Source: Ferrimonas marina (GTDB lineage: Bacteria > Pseudomonadota > Gammaproteobacteria > Enterobacterales > Shewanellaceae). From it: a stretch of 64,000 nt of DNA. The stretch is from positions 728,748-792,747 of the forward strand of contig NZ_FQXG01000001.1 of NCBI RefSeq assembly GCF_900129905.1. The letters are read 5' to 3'. The position numbers and the translations under genes are program-made. Below are positions 18,496 through 26,881 of the stretch, piece by piece (the first letter of the stretch is position 1; each line of letters opens with the position of its first letter). The notes below the pieces were generated by a model. That model saw only the letters and a program-made list of their open reading frames with translations, was not told the DNA's origin and searched no databases.

Positions 18496-19034
18496 TCCCT
18501 GTTAACCGGTCGTTTGTCGGTAAGCTGCTTCCAGACCCACACTGGTATCGGCCGAACGCCCCGATAGATCCCCCAAGCCAGCAGCCCAACAATGGCGGCA
18601 AAACCGGTGGGCAGCACCGCACCGAAGGTGAACGTCATCGCTAAGACAAAGCCCAAGACTGCTTCGGGGCGATAGATAGGAAAGAACAGCGCAATGAGCA
18701 GCAAGCCGGGCCCCATCAGGGACGAAACACTGTGAAGTCCCAAGGTGAAAGAGAGCGCCAGGGCCGCGCCGTAAAGCAGGCCAGCAACGAACAGCCCGAC
18801 CGTGTAGGAGGTCAGCCGGTCTTGGTCGCGTCGGATAACCCAGCTTACGCACAGCCAGGTCAGCAGCGGCAGCACCAGTGCGCCCCAGGCATTGGAGATG
18901 GCGGGCAGATCGCTGCGGTGCAGCAGATGATGGCTGGGAATACCCCCGTTGAAATGCTGCCAGCCCAGGTGCGCAAGCATGACCAGGGCCACGGTTAAAG
19001 TAACGGGAACTCGCCAGGGCTTAAGCGGGCTCAT
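18492..19034 (-). CDS. Hypothetical membrane protein
   Basis: Not recognised. 180 residues with about five hydrophobic segments, probably an inner membrane protein. I start it at an ATG preceded six bases upstream by GGAGG, which makes it overlap the upstream gene's end by 14 bases; the longer frame that begins 42 codons earlier has a Trp/Arg-rich front that looks untranslated. Middle gene of an operon with another small membrane protein and a GNAT enzyme. Confidence 0.75.
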   Translation of the reverse strand: MSPLKPWRVPVTLTVALVMLAHLGWQHFNGGIPSHHLLHRSDLPAISNAWGALVLPLLTWLCVSWVIRRDQDRLTSYTVGLFVAGLLYGAALALSFTLGLHSVSSLMGPGLLLIALFFPIYRPEAVLGFVLAMTFTFGAVLPTGFAAIVGLLAWGIYRGVRPIPVWVWKQLTDKRPVNRE

Positions 19035-19494
19035 CCATCGCCTCCGATAATGGGCTTTGCAACTTAGCCTGGACACTGGCCAGGCCCAACAGGGCAATCC
19101 CCACCACCAGATAGAACAAGTGCTCTGAGGAGATCTGCAGCGCCACCTCGGCATCCTCAATGTGTGAGGTCAGGTTCAAGCCGCTGAGGACAACCACGGC
19201 GGCACGGACAAAGGGGTAAAGCACCAAGCAATAGCCAGCTAGCTTGAGCCAGGTCAGCTTACCGGGGCGAAGTAGAAACAGTGACAGGACAATCAGCCCC
19301 AGCGCCAACACACCGTTACTCAGCCACAGCAGCGCTGCTGAGCGCTGTACTTGCTCCATGGTGGCCCCTTCACCATAGCTGTAGTGCGCCATCAACTCAG
19401 GCGCATAGCTTTGCGGCGACAGCAGCCCCCACAGTGGATAGAGCAACAGCAACACGGCGGTCAGTATCAGCACGCCCACAGCGAATTTCTTCAT
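19021..19494 (-). CDS. Hypothetical membrane protein
   Basis: Not recognised. 157 residues with four predicted membrane segments (about 5-25, 53-75, 85-107 and 120-140), perhaps related to the DUF2975-like small membrane proteins, though I am not sure. The ATG is preceded by AAGGAGGG, which decides the start over a longer frame. First gene of the three-gene leftward operon with the next membrane protein and the GNAT enzyme. Confidence 0.75.
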   Translation of the reverse strand: MKKFAVGVLILTAVLLLLYPLWGLLSPQSYAPELMAHYSYGEGATMEQVQRSAALLWLSNGVLALGLIVLSLFLLRPGKLTWLKLAGYCLVLYPFVRAAVVVLSGLNLTSHIEDAEVALQISSEHLFYLVVGIALLGLASVQAKLQSPLSEAMDEPA

Positions 19495-19720
19495 CTTTCC
19501 CTCCTTGGAACGGCATGGCACATGGCAAGCAACCCTGTGCGCCACCCTATCCGTCACTTAGCCAAGCACCATCAACCCTATGTAAACATGACTGTTTTAT
19601 CATAGAGACTCAGCCTGGGCACCCACAGCGTGGGCTCCATAGCCGCTACGATGATCCATTCGCAGGCTTCGCTACGTATCTTCGTCGGACACTCCATCCC
19701 CGGCCAGCCTTGGCCAATAT

Positions 19721-19745
19721 TGCCGACGCCTGTCGGCATTTTTTT
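19721..19745 (+). terminator. Orphan rightward terminator
   Basis: Stem TGCCGAC/GTCGGCA followed by seven T on the plus strand, in a region where the genes on both sides read leftward. It may end a small RNA that starts near 19604. Confidence 0.65.
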
Positions 19746-19785
19746 GCCTTGAGATTGGCGACAGGTCTACCCGGAAAACCGTGGC

Positions 19786-20280
19786 TTAACTTGGCTCGGG
19801 CATACTCAGCAAGCCGAACAGCAGCAGAGCGTACACCGTCAGCTGAAACGCCCCATTGGCTGAGCCGCTACCCACCTGGTTTTGCCACATTTGGAATAGA
19901 GCGCCGCCAAAGGTGCCAAACAACAGCATCCACACCAGAACCGCAACACCCAACCCATTAAGGGCCGGCAAACAGGCGGTACGAAAATCCGAACCGGAAG
20001 CCTGCCGGGCTCGCCACATACGCCAGGCGCCTAAGCCGGTTAGCCCGGCACAGGCAAACTCCAGTAACAGCACCGTCAGCAACGCGAACCAGATCAACAG
20101 TGGGGAGTGAATGGCAGGGAAGATGGATTCCGGGTAGGCGGCGTGGTCGGCCTGACCAAGGACATAGGCAAAAGAGGCGTACATGCCGCCGCCGAGGTTC
20201 GCCACGTTCTGCAGGGCATAAATAAGCGCCATGGCGCTGAAGATCGCCACAAACACCGCTTTCCAGGCTCGAATGGTCAT
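19786..20280 (-). CDS. DUF2165 family membrane protein
   Basis: 164 residues with four membrane segments. The pattern fits DUF2165: a first helix followed by a loop with NVANLGGG, a conserved middle helix after IHSPLLIWF, a cytoplasmic WRMWRAR patch, and a last loop with FQMWQNQ. The family's function is unknown. I use the ATG rather than the GTG one codon earlier because GGGAGGG lies six bases before it. Single gene with no clear terminator on its own strand. Confidence 0.82.
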   Translation of the reverse strand: MTIRAWKAVFVAIFSAMALIYALQNVANLGGGMYASFAYVLGQADHAAYPESIFPAIHSPLLIWFALLTVLLLEFACAGLTGLGAWRMWRARQASGSDFRTACLPALNGLGVAVLVWMLLFGTFGGALFQMWQNQVGSGSANGAFQLTVYALLLFGLLSMPEPS

Positions 20281-20396
20281 CACGACCCTCCCTGTCTCTC
20301 CGTCTTTTCTACTTCCAGTATATGACCGCGGCTATGAAACAAGGGGTTAAGCCCCCTCCGCTTGGTTAGCCAACATCTGGTAACGGCGAGCTCGTG

Positions 20397-20813
20397 CTAA
20401 GAGGCGTCCGGTGTCTGGGCCTGTATCTTGTGCCAGTGCTCAGGAAATTGCACCCATTGGTACTTAGAGCGGTTCCAAACCGACATGGTCGGCTCCGGGA
20501 AGTCCGGCTCGGTAAAGCCTCCGATGGGCACGCCGATCATGCCTTTGAACATCGCCGTCTCGACAAACAGGGTTGAGCCACAATCGGGGCAGAAATGGGA
20601 AACGACCTTTTGACCACTGTCACCCGTGATGGCGAACTGCCGGGGCTTGCCGGTGCGTTCAATCACATCGGCCAGGTCAAAATAGGCGCCTACACCGAAC
20701 ACCGAACCAGTGCGCCGCTGGCAATTGCGGCAGTTGCAAGCCAGCACCAGTTTAGGCTCACCGCGGGTCCGCAGCCCCAGCGCCCCACACAAACACCTCG
20801 CCTCTCGCTCCAT
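20397..20813 (-). CDS. GFA family protein (Mss4-like zinc fold)
   Basis: 138 residues. CLCGAL at the front, CNCRNCQRRTGS in the middle and CPDCGSTLF later are the zinc-binding motifs of the GFA/CENP-V family, named after glutathione-dependent formaldehyde-activating enzyme. Most members have no proven reaction. The ATG follows AGGAGGAGGAG, which rules out a frame beginning 36 codons earlier. A second, distant family member lies about 5 kb to the right. Confidence 0.9.
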   Translation of the reverse strand: MEREARCLCGALGLRTRGEPKLVLACNCRNCQRRTGSVFGVGAYFDLADVIERTGKPRQFAITGDSGQKVVSHFCPDCGSTLFVETAMFKGMIGVPIGGFTEPDFPEPTMSVWNRSKYQWVQFPEHWHKIQAQTPDAS

Positions 20814-20951
20814 CTCCTCCTCCTTTAACAGGGATGGTTCGACGCCCGATGAGGCTGCGCCCCGCCAGTACATCAACTCAATCGTTCTACCCACACAGGT
20901 ATAGCTGGCGAGCAGCGGCAAGAAGAAATGAACGAGCGCCAGTAGTAGTCA

Positions 20952-20964
20952 TTTTGCGACAAAA
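20952..20964 (+). promoter_or_regulatory. TTTTGCGACA element, first AraC gene
   Basis: TTTTGCGACA starts exactly 70 bases before the TATACT -10 element of this gene. The same element with the same spacing precedes the next AraC gene, and close variants flank the third AraC gene, so it is a likely AraC-type operator. Confidence 0.5.
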
Positions 20965-21015
20965 GCACACTTTCGAGACCTTGCGAAGAGTTCCCAGCGA
21001 AGCAAATTCAATGGC

Positions 21016-21035
21016 GCGCAGTATACTGTGGCCAT
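21016..21035 (+). promoter_or_regulatory. Promoter of first AraC gene
   Basis: GCGCAGTATACTGTGGCCAT contains a TATACT -10 element but no recognisable -35, as expected of an activator-dependent promoter. Its TATACT is 63 bases from the start codon, the same as in the neighbouring copy. Confidence 0.6.
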
Positions 21036-21084
21036 CGTTTTTAGACGCCTCTGCCCTTGTTGGTTAAGAACTGCCCTGCACAAA

Positions 21085-22083
21085 ATGATTCAAAAAATTG
21101 CCATAACCTCTTCGATGAACCTCGACCCCTTCATTGAAGTGTGCGAGGAGCACGGCGTTGCATGGCGCAATGTTGCCGAGAATCACGGGTTGCCGAGGGA
21201 TGGCACCGCAGGCATTCGGTGGATACCAACCCAGTTCGCAATGAGCTTTGTCCACGAATTAGCCACTATAACCGGCGAACCTCTTGGTCGCTTGGCCGGT
21301 GAGCGCTATGACTTGGCCAAGTTAAATCCTCTTATTGCAGAGGAACTGGCACAAGCCGGGGGGTTAGAGCAGGCCTTTGAGCTGGTGATGAAACACTTCC
21401 CCGACTCCAGCAACGACACCTTGCTTTGGCCCGAGAAAGTCGATGGTCAATGGATGCTCTGCTTTCGCGCCATTTACCCTATAACCCTAGCCGGTGCCTC
21501 TCATGCAGAGTGGTTTCGACTGATAGTATTAATGTCGCTGTTTCGCCCTTTTCTACCCAAAGGATGGCAACCCAAAGAGTTGTGGCTGTGCAGCCCGCCG
21601 CCTAAAAAACCTCTGCCTTCTTACTTGAGCAAGACCAAAGTACGATACAGCGCCCCTCATAGCGCATTCCCACTGCCTTTTGCTGAGGGCTATTGCCCCT
21701 TTGTCGCACCAAGCGAGCCAAGCGCCTGGCTAGATAGTCTTTTGGCATTGGCAAGCACCTATGCAGGAATGCCGGAGTTCAGTGTGCACTGGCTGTCACG
21801 ACTGACCAATACGACACCGCGAACCCTGCAACGACAGCTTAAAAAACACGGTCTGCACTTCAATCAGGTGCGGAATGAAGCCCGCTATAGCCAGGCTAAG
21901 GCCCTGCTTTCCTCGACCGAAATGACGGTGATGGAGATTGCTTGGCGCACTGGCTACAGCGACAGTGCCAACTTCAATCGCGCCTTTCGGGCTTGGGCCG
22001 GGGTGACCGCTCGACAATATCGCGAGCAACACAGTCGTAGCCGCAAAGCCACTGGCTACCAGAGTCCCTCGGGGCATCAGTGA
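21085..22083 (+). CDS. AraC family transcriptional regulator (copy 1)
   Basis: 332 residues. The N-terminal 230 residues look like the arabinose-binding-like domain of the OruR/ArgR group of AraC proteins. The C-terminal 100 residues carry two helix-turn-helix units, ending in MTVMEIAWRTGYSDSANFNRAFRAWAGVTARQYR, the AraC signature (read as two segments around SANFNRAF). The start MIQKIAITSS matches the start of the next gene (MTQKIAITSS). The two are clear tandem paralogs, the first less GC-rich than the second, so one may be diverging faster. Ligand and targets are unknown. Confidence 0.92.
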   Translation: MIQKIAITSSMNLDPFIEVCEEHGVAWRNVAENHGLPRDGTAGIRWIPTQFAMSFVHELATITGEPLGRLAGERYDLAKLNPLIAEELAQAGGLEQAFELVMKHFPDSSNDTLLWPEKVDGQWMLCFRAIYPITLAGASHAEWFRLIVLMSLFRPFLPKGWQPKELWLCSPPPKKPLPSYLSKTKVRYSAPHSAFPLPFAEGYCPFVAPSEPSAWLDSLLALASTYAGMPEFSVHWLSRLTNTTPRTLQRQLKKHGLHFNQVRNEARYSQAKALLSSTEMTVMEIAWRTGYSDSANFNRAFRAWAGVTARQYREQHSRSRKATGYQSPSGHQ

Positions 22084-22103
22084 GCTGACAGAAGCAACGG
22101 TCC

Positions 22104-22114
22104 TTTTGCGACAA
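22104..22114 (+). promoter_or_regulatory. TTTTGCGACA element, second AraC gene
   Basis: The same element as before the first AraC gene, again 70 bases upstream of a TATACT. Flanking bases differ, which argues that the motif has been kept by selection. Confidence 0.5.
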
Positions 22115-22167
22115 TCCGCCGCGTTGGTCCCAGCAATTGAGTGCCTGCTCCCCGCAAAACGACCGAC

Positions 22168-22187
22168 GCGCAGTATACTTTGGCCAT
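22168..22187 (+). promoter_or_regulatory. Promoter of second AraC gene
   Basis: GCGCAGTATACTTTGGCCAT differs from the first copy by one base, has no clear -35, and lies 63 bases from the start codon to the TATACT. Confidence 0.6.
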
Positions 22188-22236
22188 TGCATTCAGATGC
22201 CTCAGCCTCCGCTGGCAAGGAACAGATCCCCAAAAG

Positions 22237-23199
22237 ATGACTCAGAAGATTGCCATCACCTCTTCGATGAACCTGGAACCCTTCATCGAAGTGTGCGAGG
22301 AGTACAAGGTACCCTGGCGCACGATCGCCGATAAACACGGACTGCCAATGGATGACGCCGCAGGCAACCAGTGGCTGCCAACCCAGTTCGCCATGCGCTT
22401 CGTTCACGACCTGGCGATGCAGACCGGCGAGCCCGTCGGTCGCCTGGCGGGCGAGCGCTTCGACCTGGCAAAGCTGGATCATCCCGCTGCCGAGGTGATG
22501 GCGCAGGCCGAAGGACTGGAGCAGGCCTACGAGGTGGTGATGACGTATTTCCGGGACTTCAATAACCACGTATTGCTCTGGCCTGAGCGCATCGAGGGGC
22601 AATGGATGCTGTGTCACCGCTGTTTGTTCCCGCCAACCCTGCCTGGTTCCTCCCAGGTGGAGTGGTTTCGGGTGATGCTGATGATGGGCCTGTTCCGCCC
22701 CTTCCTGCCCAAGGACTGGAAGCCCGAGGTGTTGTGGCTCTACACGCCATCGCCGAAAAGTGCGCTGCCCCAGGCCCTGGCCAGCACCCAGATGCGCTAT
22801 AACGCGCCCTATGGCGCCATCCCTCTGCCCTTTGCCGACGATTTTCAGCCCTTCGCCCAGCCCAGCCAGTCAACTGCCTGGCTCGATAGCCTGCTGGCTC
22901 TGGCGAGCACCTATGCGGTGCTGCCAGAGTTCAACATTCACTGGCTGGCCCGTCTGACCAACACCTCGCCGCGGACCCTGCAACGGCGACTGAAGGATCA
23001 TGGCGTGCAGTTTCGTCAGATGCGGGATGAAGCCCGCTATCTTCAGGCCAGGAAGTTGCTGGAATCCACCGAGATGACGGTGGAGGAGATCGCCTGGCGC
23101 ACCGGCTACAGCGACAGAGCCAACTTTAACCGCGCTTTTCGGGCCTGGTCCGGGGTGACAGCCCCGCAGTTTCGTCGTCAATTATCGGAGCCAGGCTAG
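22237..23199 (+). CDS. AraC family transcriptional regulator (copy 2)
   Basis: 320 residues, similar to copy 1 along its whole length, with shared stretches such as IAITSSMNL, LLALASTYA and SSTEMTV-like helix starts. The DNA-binding domain closes with VEEIAWRTGYSDRANFNRAF. The ATG follows AAAAG and matches copy 1 in position relative to the promoter. Codon use is typical of the GC-rich flanks. It may regulate itself, its paralog, or the amidohydrolase that converges on it; the sequence does not say which. Confidence 0.92.
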   Translation: MTQKIAITSSMNLEPFIEVCEEYKVPWRTIADKHGLPMDDAAGNQWLPTQFAMRFVHDLAMQTGEPVGRLAGERFDLAKLDHPAAEVMAQAEGLEQAYEVVMTYFRDFNNHVLLWPERIEGQWMLCHRCLFPPTLPGSSQVEWFRVMLMMGLFRPFLPKDWKPEVLWLYTPSPKSALPQALASTQMRYNAPYGAIPLPFADDFQPFAQPSQSTAWLDSLLALASTYAVLPEFNIHWLARLTNTSPRTLQRRLKDHGVQFRQMRDEARYLQARKLLESTEMTVEEIAWRTGYSDRANFNRAFRAWSGVTAPQFRRQLSEPG

Positions 23200-23236
23200 C
23201 CCCAGCTCCGTCCCCTGTTGCTTGTGCACTGCTAAG

Positions 23237-24793
23237 CTAGCGCGCTTCGCTTTGCGGCCGGCGGATCGGCTGGCCGGCACGGGATTGGGTGTCCAACACA
23301 CCGTTGTCGATCACCCGCTCGCCATTCACCACCAGGCTATGCACCCCTACCGCGGTTTGGTTTGGTGCCTGGAACGTGGCTCTGTCAGCGATGGTCTCGG
23401 GATCAAACACCACAATATCGGCGTCCATACCCGGCTGAATTCGCCCCTTCTTGCGCATCTGCGGCACGTAATCCATCACCTGGGCCGGCGCCAGGGTCAT
23501 CTTGGCGACCGCCTCCTCCAGACTCATCAATTGGCGCTCCCGCACGTAGCTGCGCAGCACCTTGGCAAAGGCCCCGGCAGAGCGCGGGTGGGAAAACACA
23601 TCCGCCGGCAGCGGCCATTCATCGCCGCTGTAGGTTTCAATTCCCCCGTCGGTAAAACGCATCCAGGGCATGGCATCGGATTCGATCAGCACGCTGGGGT
23701 GCTTGATGGAGCGGTCCAGCACCGCCAGCTCCTTGGGCTTCTCCTCGTCCAGGAAATGCCACACAACGAAGGTACCCGGCGCCTGCTCTCGAACCGATTC
23801 AAACTTCTCCTCCGTCAGACGCTCGTCGCCCAACTGAAAGGCCTCGGCCGAGGACTGCATCCGCGCCCGCCAATCCGGTGAGCGGAACATCGCCGCACCA
23901 ATGACGGTGGAGGCGGCACCGTAGGGGTAGGCGCCAATGGTCACCGGCGCCCCCTGCTCCAGCGCAGCATCCAGCATCTCGATGATGCTGTCGATGTCCT
24001 TCAGCGAGGTGCTGTTAACATGATGCAGATGCATCCGGCTGTTGAGGATCATGGCGTTGGCGATCAGCTCCTGCACCGCTTCAAAGGTGCTCTGCCGCTC
24101 AATTACACTGGCGTAGCGGGTGTGAACGAAGGTGCCGACGTCGTTATCCGCCCCCATCTTGGCGATCTGGTAAAACTCTTTGCGTCCGTGGCCCGGGGCA
24201 TAGCCGGCATTAACGCCGATCCCCAGCGCCCCCTCATCCAGGCCGGTTTGCACCAGCGACAGGATCCGAGCCTGGTGCTCCTCGTCCGCCAGTTGCTCTA
24301 TCCAGTTGTTGTGCTGCTGGGCCTGCTGGAAATAGGCCACCGTCGGTTCGGGCTCCACCTGCATAAACGCGGCGGAGCGGGCAAAGGTCCAGGCCGCCGC
24401 CGCCCCATAGTGAATGGGCAGCGCCTTCTCAGCCTGGATGTCGTACCAACGGCCGATGGGCAGTACCCCAGACTCCATCTCCAGCGCGGTGGTCACCCCT
24501 TGCATCGCTTGCATGCGCAGATCGTTCACCTCCATGCCATGGGCGTGCAGATCAATGAAGCCCGGCGTCACCACTAACCCTTTGGCATCGATGCTAGTAC
24601 TGCCCTGCAGCGGGGTTTCACTGACCGATACAATGGTGCCGTCCTTGATCCCCAAATGACGCACGTCGCTGAGTTCGGTCTCGGGATCGATCACATGGCC
24701 GTGGTTGATCACCAGGTCATAAGGCGCGGCCAGGGCCGCCGGGGAGATCATCAAGCTAGCCATCAGCCAAGGCAGGGAGCGGGACATCGTCAT
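23237..24793 (-). CDS. Periplasmic amidohydrolase (N-acyl-D-amino-acid deacylase-like)
   Basis: 518 residues with a signal peptide (cleavage near AALAA). VTPGFIDLHAHG carries the metal-binding HxH of the amidohydrolase superfamily; later metal or active-site candidates are HTRYASV, MHLHHVNSTS and ESDAMPW. The C-terminal MRKKGRIQPGMDADIVVFDPE is typical of D-aminoacylase/dihydroorotase-like enzymes. The reaction is probably hydrolysis of an N-acyl amino acid or related amide in the periplasm. The ATG follows GGAAGG by six bases; a TTG one codon earlier is less likely. It converges on the AraC copy 2 gene with a 37-base gap. Confidence 0.87.
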   Translation of the reverse strand: MTMSRSLPWLMASLMISPAALAAPYDLVINHGHVIDPETELSDVRHLGIKDGTIVSVSETPLQGSTSIDAKGLVVTPGFIDLHAHGMEVNDLRMQAMQGVTTALEMESGVLPIGRWYDIQAEKALPIHYGAAAAWTFARSAAFMQVEPEPTVAYFQQAQQHNNWIEQLADEEHQARILSLVQTGLDEGALGIGVNAGYAPGHGRKEFYQIAKMGADNDVGTFVHTRYASVIERQSTFEAVQELIANAMILNSRMHLHHVNSTSLKDIDSIIEMLDAALEQGAPVTIGAYPYGAASTVIGAAMFRSPDWRARMQSSAEAFQLGDERLTEEKFESVREQAPGTFVVWHFLDEEKPKELAVLDRSIKHPSVLIESDAMPWMRFTDGGIETYSGDEWPLPADVFSHPRSAGAFAKVLRSYVRERQLMSLEEAVAKMTLAPAQVMDYVPQMRKKGRIQPGMDADIVVFDPETIADRATFQAPNQTAVGVHSLVVNGERVIDNGVLDTQSRAGQPIRRPQSEAR

Positions 24794-24935
24794 CAAACGC
24801 CTTCCATCCAGTCATGCCGACGCCCGGTGCGTCAGCCACCGGGGCATGCTAGAGCGTTGCTGGCAGGATAATCGGGTCAGTTTGCGCCAACGGTTCGGCA
24901 ACCTTGGCTAAGACAGGCGGAGGGCGTCAACGGAG

Positions 24936-25484
24936 CTAAGACAGCTTAGCGGCGAGCAGGCGAAGGTAGCGCTTGGTCTGCTCAGACTCCCCTCGGCTCA
25001 ACCACTTGATGCAGTTGAACAGTTCCCAAAGCAGGCCCTGATCACCCAGAGAGTACGGTGTGGCCTCGGAATGCTCGGGGGCTGGCTTGTCATGGTGCTG
25101 ACGTGCTACCGCTCCGGCCTTATCGAACAGCACAGCGTAGGGAGGGCAAAGGGGAAAGCCAGCGTCCTCATCGATCAGGTGGAGCTCTGCGCTGGTCAGG
25201 TCTTCAAACAGGTATTTGCGAAAGCAACTGGCATTGCTGGCCGGAGTGGTAAGCCGATGAAAGATCGCTTTGTCTGCCTCAAAATCAGCAAAGGCTTGGT
25301 CGGCCCGGCGGTGAAAGCCGTTGCGAGTGAACAGCAGCAGGTCCAGATCTGAGACCCGGTCGGCACTGCCTTTGGCCACCGAGCCCACCAGAACCGCCGC
25401 TACTACATCCAGCTCGGGCTCAAACACCCGCAACGCCTCTTCCAGCAGTGCCTGCTGCAGCGGCAATCCATGTAACTGTTTCAT
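24936..25484 (-). CDS. Nucleotidyltransferase domain protein
   Basis: 182 residues. LVGSVAKGSADRVSDLDLLLF is the pol-beta-type nucleotidyltransferase motif: GS followed by DxD, whose two Asp bind the metal. The C-terminal part (LLWELFNCIKWLSRGESEQTKRY) resembles the helical part of kanamycin nucleotidyltransferase-like proteins. It might modify a small molecule or act as a MNT-type antitoxin, but no HEPN toxin gene is next to it. ATG preceded by GGAAGGCG. Confidence 0.82.
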   Translation of the reverse strand: MKQLHGLPLQQALLEEALRVFEPELDVVAAVLVGSVAKGSADRVSDLDLLLFTRNGFHRRADQAFADFEADKAIFHRLTTPASNASCFRKYLFEDLTSAELHLIDEDAGFPLCPPYAVLFDKAGAVARQHHDKPAPEHSEATPYSLGDQGLLWELFNCIKWLSRGESEQTKRYLRLLAAKLS

Positions 25485-25523
25485 CGCCTTCCGTGGCCTC
25501 CGTCTGTCCCTTACCTTAGGGCG

Positions 25524-25567
25524 CCTTATCTTACTGACCTTATTTTACTGCCCCCTATTTTACTGCC
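25524..25567. repeat. Three 14-bp imperfect direct repeats
   Basis: CCTTATCTTACTGA, CCTTATTTTACTGC and CCTATTTTACTGCC follow each other and overlap the end of the GFA-family gene. Meaning unknown. Confidence 0.6.
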
Positions 25568-25985
25568 CAATGTCGCAGGGGTGATCCTCGCCGTCCAGAA
25601 CCGGCACATTGCGCAATATCAGCGGATCGATCCCCTCCAGACAGGCGATGTTAAAGGCATACAGCTTGGGGTTTGAGCGCCGCTGGTGATGGGTGTAGAT
25701 CCCACAGTGCGAGCAGAAGTAGTGCTTGGCGGTGTGAGTATTGAACTGATAAAGGCTCAAGGACTCCGTCCCTTGCTCGAGAATAAAATCCTCCAGCGCC
25801 ACCGAGGCCACTACCGCGCCGCGACGCCGGCACATGGAGCAGTTACAGCGCCGAGGGTCGACCAACCCCTGGGGAAGACGAACCCGAAAGCGTACCCGGC
25901 CGCAGTGGCATTGACCAGGATGCTCGGCTTGCACCTCAATCTGATCAACCAGCGGTTTCTGGCTGTTGCGGTAGCTGACTGCCAT
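25560..25985 (-). CDS. GFA family protein (Mss4-like zinc fold)
   Basis: 141 residues. CHCGRVRF, CNCSMCRRRG and CSHCGIYTHH are the zinc motifs of the GFA/CENP-V family; the last matches the branch seen in proteobacterial aldehyde-activating enzyme homologs. Substrate unknown. The ATG follows a GGAGAGGAG ribosome site. The gene is flanked by two different sets of three short direct repeats, one over the stop codon and one in the upstream region. It could be cotranscribed with the nucleotidyltransferase gene downstream. Confidence 0.9.
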   Translation of the reverse strand: MAVSYRNSQKPLVDQIEVQAEHPGQCHCGRVRFRVRLPQGLVDPRRCNCSMCRRRGAVVASVALEDFILEQGTESLSLYQFNTHTAKHYFCSHCGIYTHHQRRSNPKLYAFNIACLEGIDPLILRNVPVLDGEDHPCDIGQ

Positions 25986-26001
25986 CTTCTCCTCTCCCTC
26001 T

Positions 26002-26038
26002 AATCCGCCCTTGAACTCGCCCTTTAACCCGCCCTTTC
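26002..26038. repeat. Three 12-bp imperfect direct repeats
   Basis: AATCCGCCCTTG, AACTCGCCCTTT and AACCCGCCCTTT stand head to tail just upstream of the GFA-family gene. Possibly slippage products; possibly a binding site array. Confidence 0.6.
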
Positions 26039-26083
26039 ACACCCAAGCTATCACCCGGACAAAGGGCCACTGCGCGGCCAGCA

Positions 26084-26800
26084 CTAGAGCGCCGCCATCA
26101 GGATCATTCGCAGTGCCAGCAAGGTCAGTAAAGCCTTAATCGCCAGGATCAACTTATCGTTACTGGCCACCATGCGCAGTTTCGAGCCGAGGTAGGAGCC
26201 GAGGATGGCACCCACCACCATGTAAGCGATCAGCGAAAGGTTAGCGCCCAGGGCCGAGGTGATCACCGCAAACACCGGGATCTTGGCCAGGTGGCTGATG
26301 GTCATGAACATTGAACTGGTGGCGATGATCTCATCCTTGGACTTGAGCTGCTTGGTCAACACCGACAGTGACAGCGGGCCGGTGGCGCCCACCACCAGCC
26401 CCAAACCGGTTTGCAGCAAGCCGATCAGGTAATAGCTCTCAAACCGACGAATAGAGCGGGCGAAATGCGGGCTCCAGAGATTGAGCAGGATATAAGCCCC
26501 GATCGCCACCGGCACATGGTCGTGGGGCACGCTGAGCAGCACATAACCAAACAGCAGGATCCCCAGTAACGAGCCGACAAAGAACTTGGGAAACAGCGAC
26601 CACTGCACATGAGACAGGGAAAACGCCATGCGCGACGCGTTGCTGGCGATCTGGGTGATGCCGTGCACCGGGATCACCAGACTGGGGCTGAGAAACGCCG
26701 GCAGGATGGCGATCAGCAACATGCCACCGCCAAAGCCGATGACCCCGGCGATGGCGGAGGTGCACAACGCAATCACCCCGAGTAACAGCTCAGTGCTCAA
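26084..26800 (-). CDS. TSUP family transporter (TauE/SafE-like)
   Basis: 238 residues with seven or eight membrane segments. The first loop, IAGVIGFGGGMLLIAILP, carries the Gly-rich signature of the TauE/SafE (TSUP) family of sulfite/sulfoacetate and related anion exporters; the second half repeats the pattern less strictly (GLVVGATGPLSL). The actual substrate is not known. The apparent start is TTG just after AAGGGGAG. The DUF952 gene 81 bases upstream on the same strand may be in the same transcript. Confidence 0.87.
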   Translation of the reverse strand: MSTELLLGVIALCTSAIAGVIGFGGGMLLIAILPAFLSPSLVIPVHGITQIASNASRMAFSLSHVQWSLFPKFFVGSLLGILLFGYVLLSVPHDHVPVAIGAYILLNLWSPHFARSIRRFESYYLIGLLQTGLGLVVGATGPLSLSVLTKQLKSKDEIIATSSMFMTISHLAKIPVFAVITSALGANLSLIAYMVVGAILGSYLGSKLRMVASNDKLILAIKALLTLLALRMILMAAL

Positions 26801-26881
26801 AACTCCCCTTAACGCCTGGGCGCTTTACATTAACGACCGCAACCGCGGGTGTTGGTCGGGATAAGGTCAAATCTCGCCACC

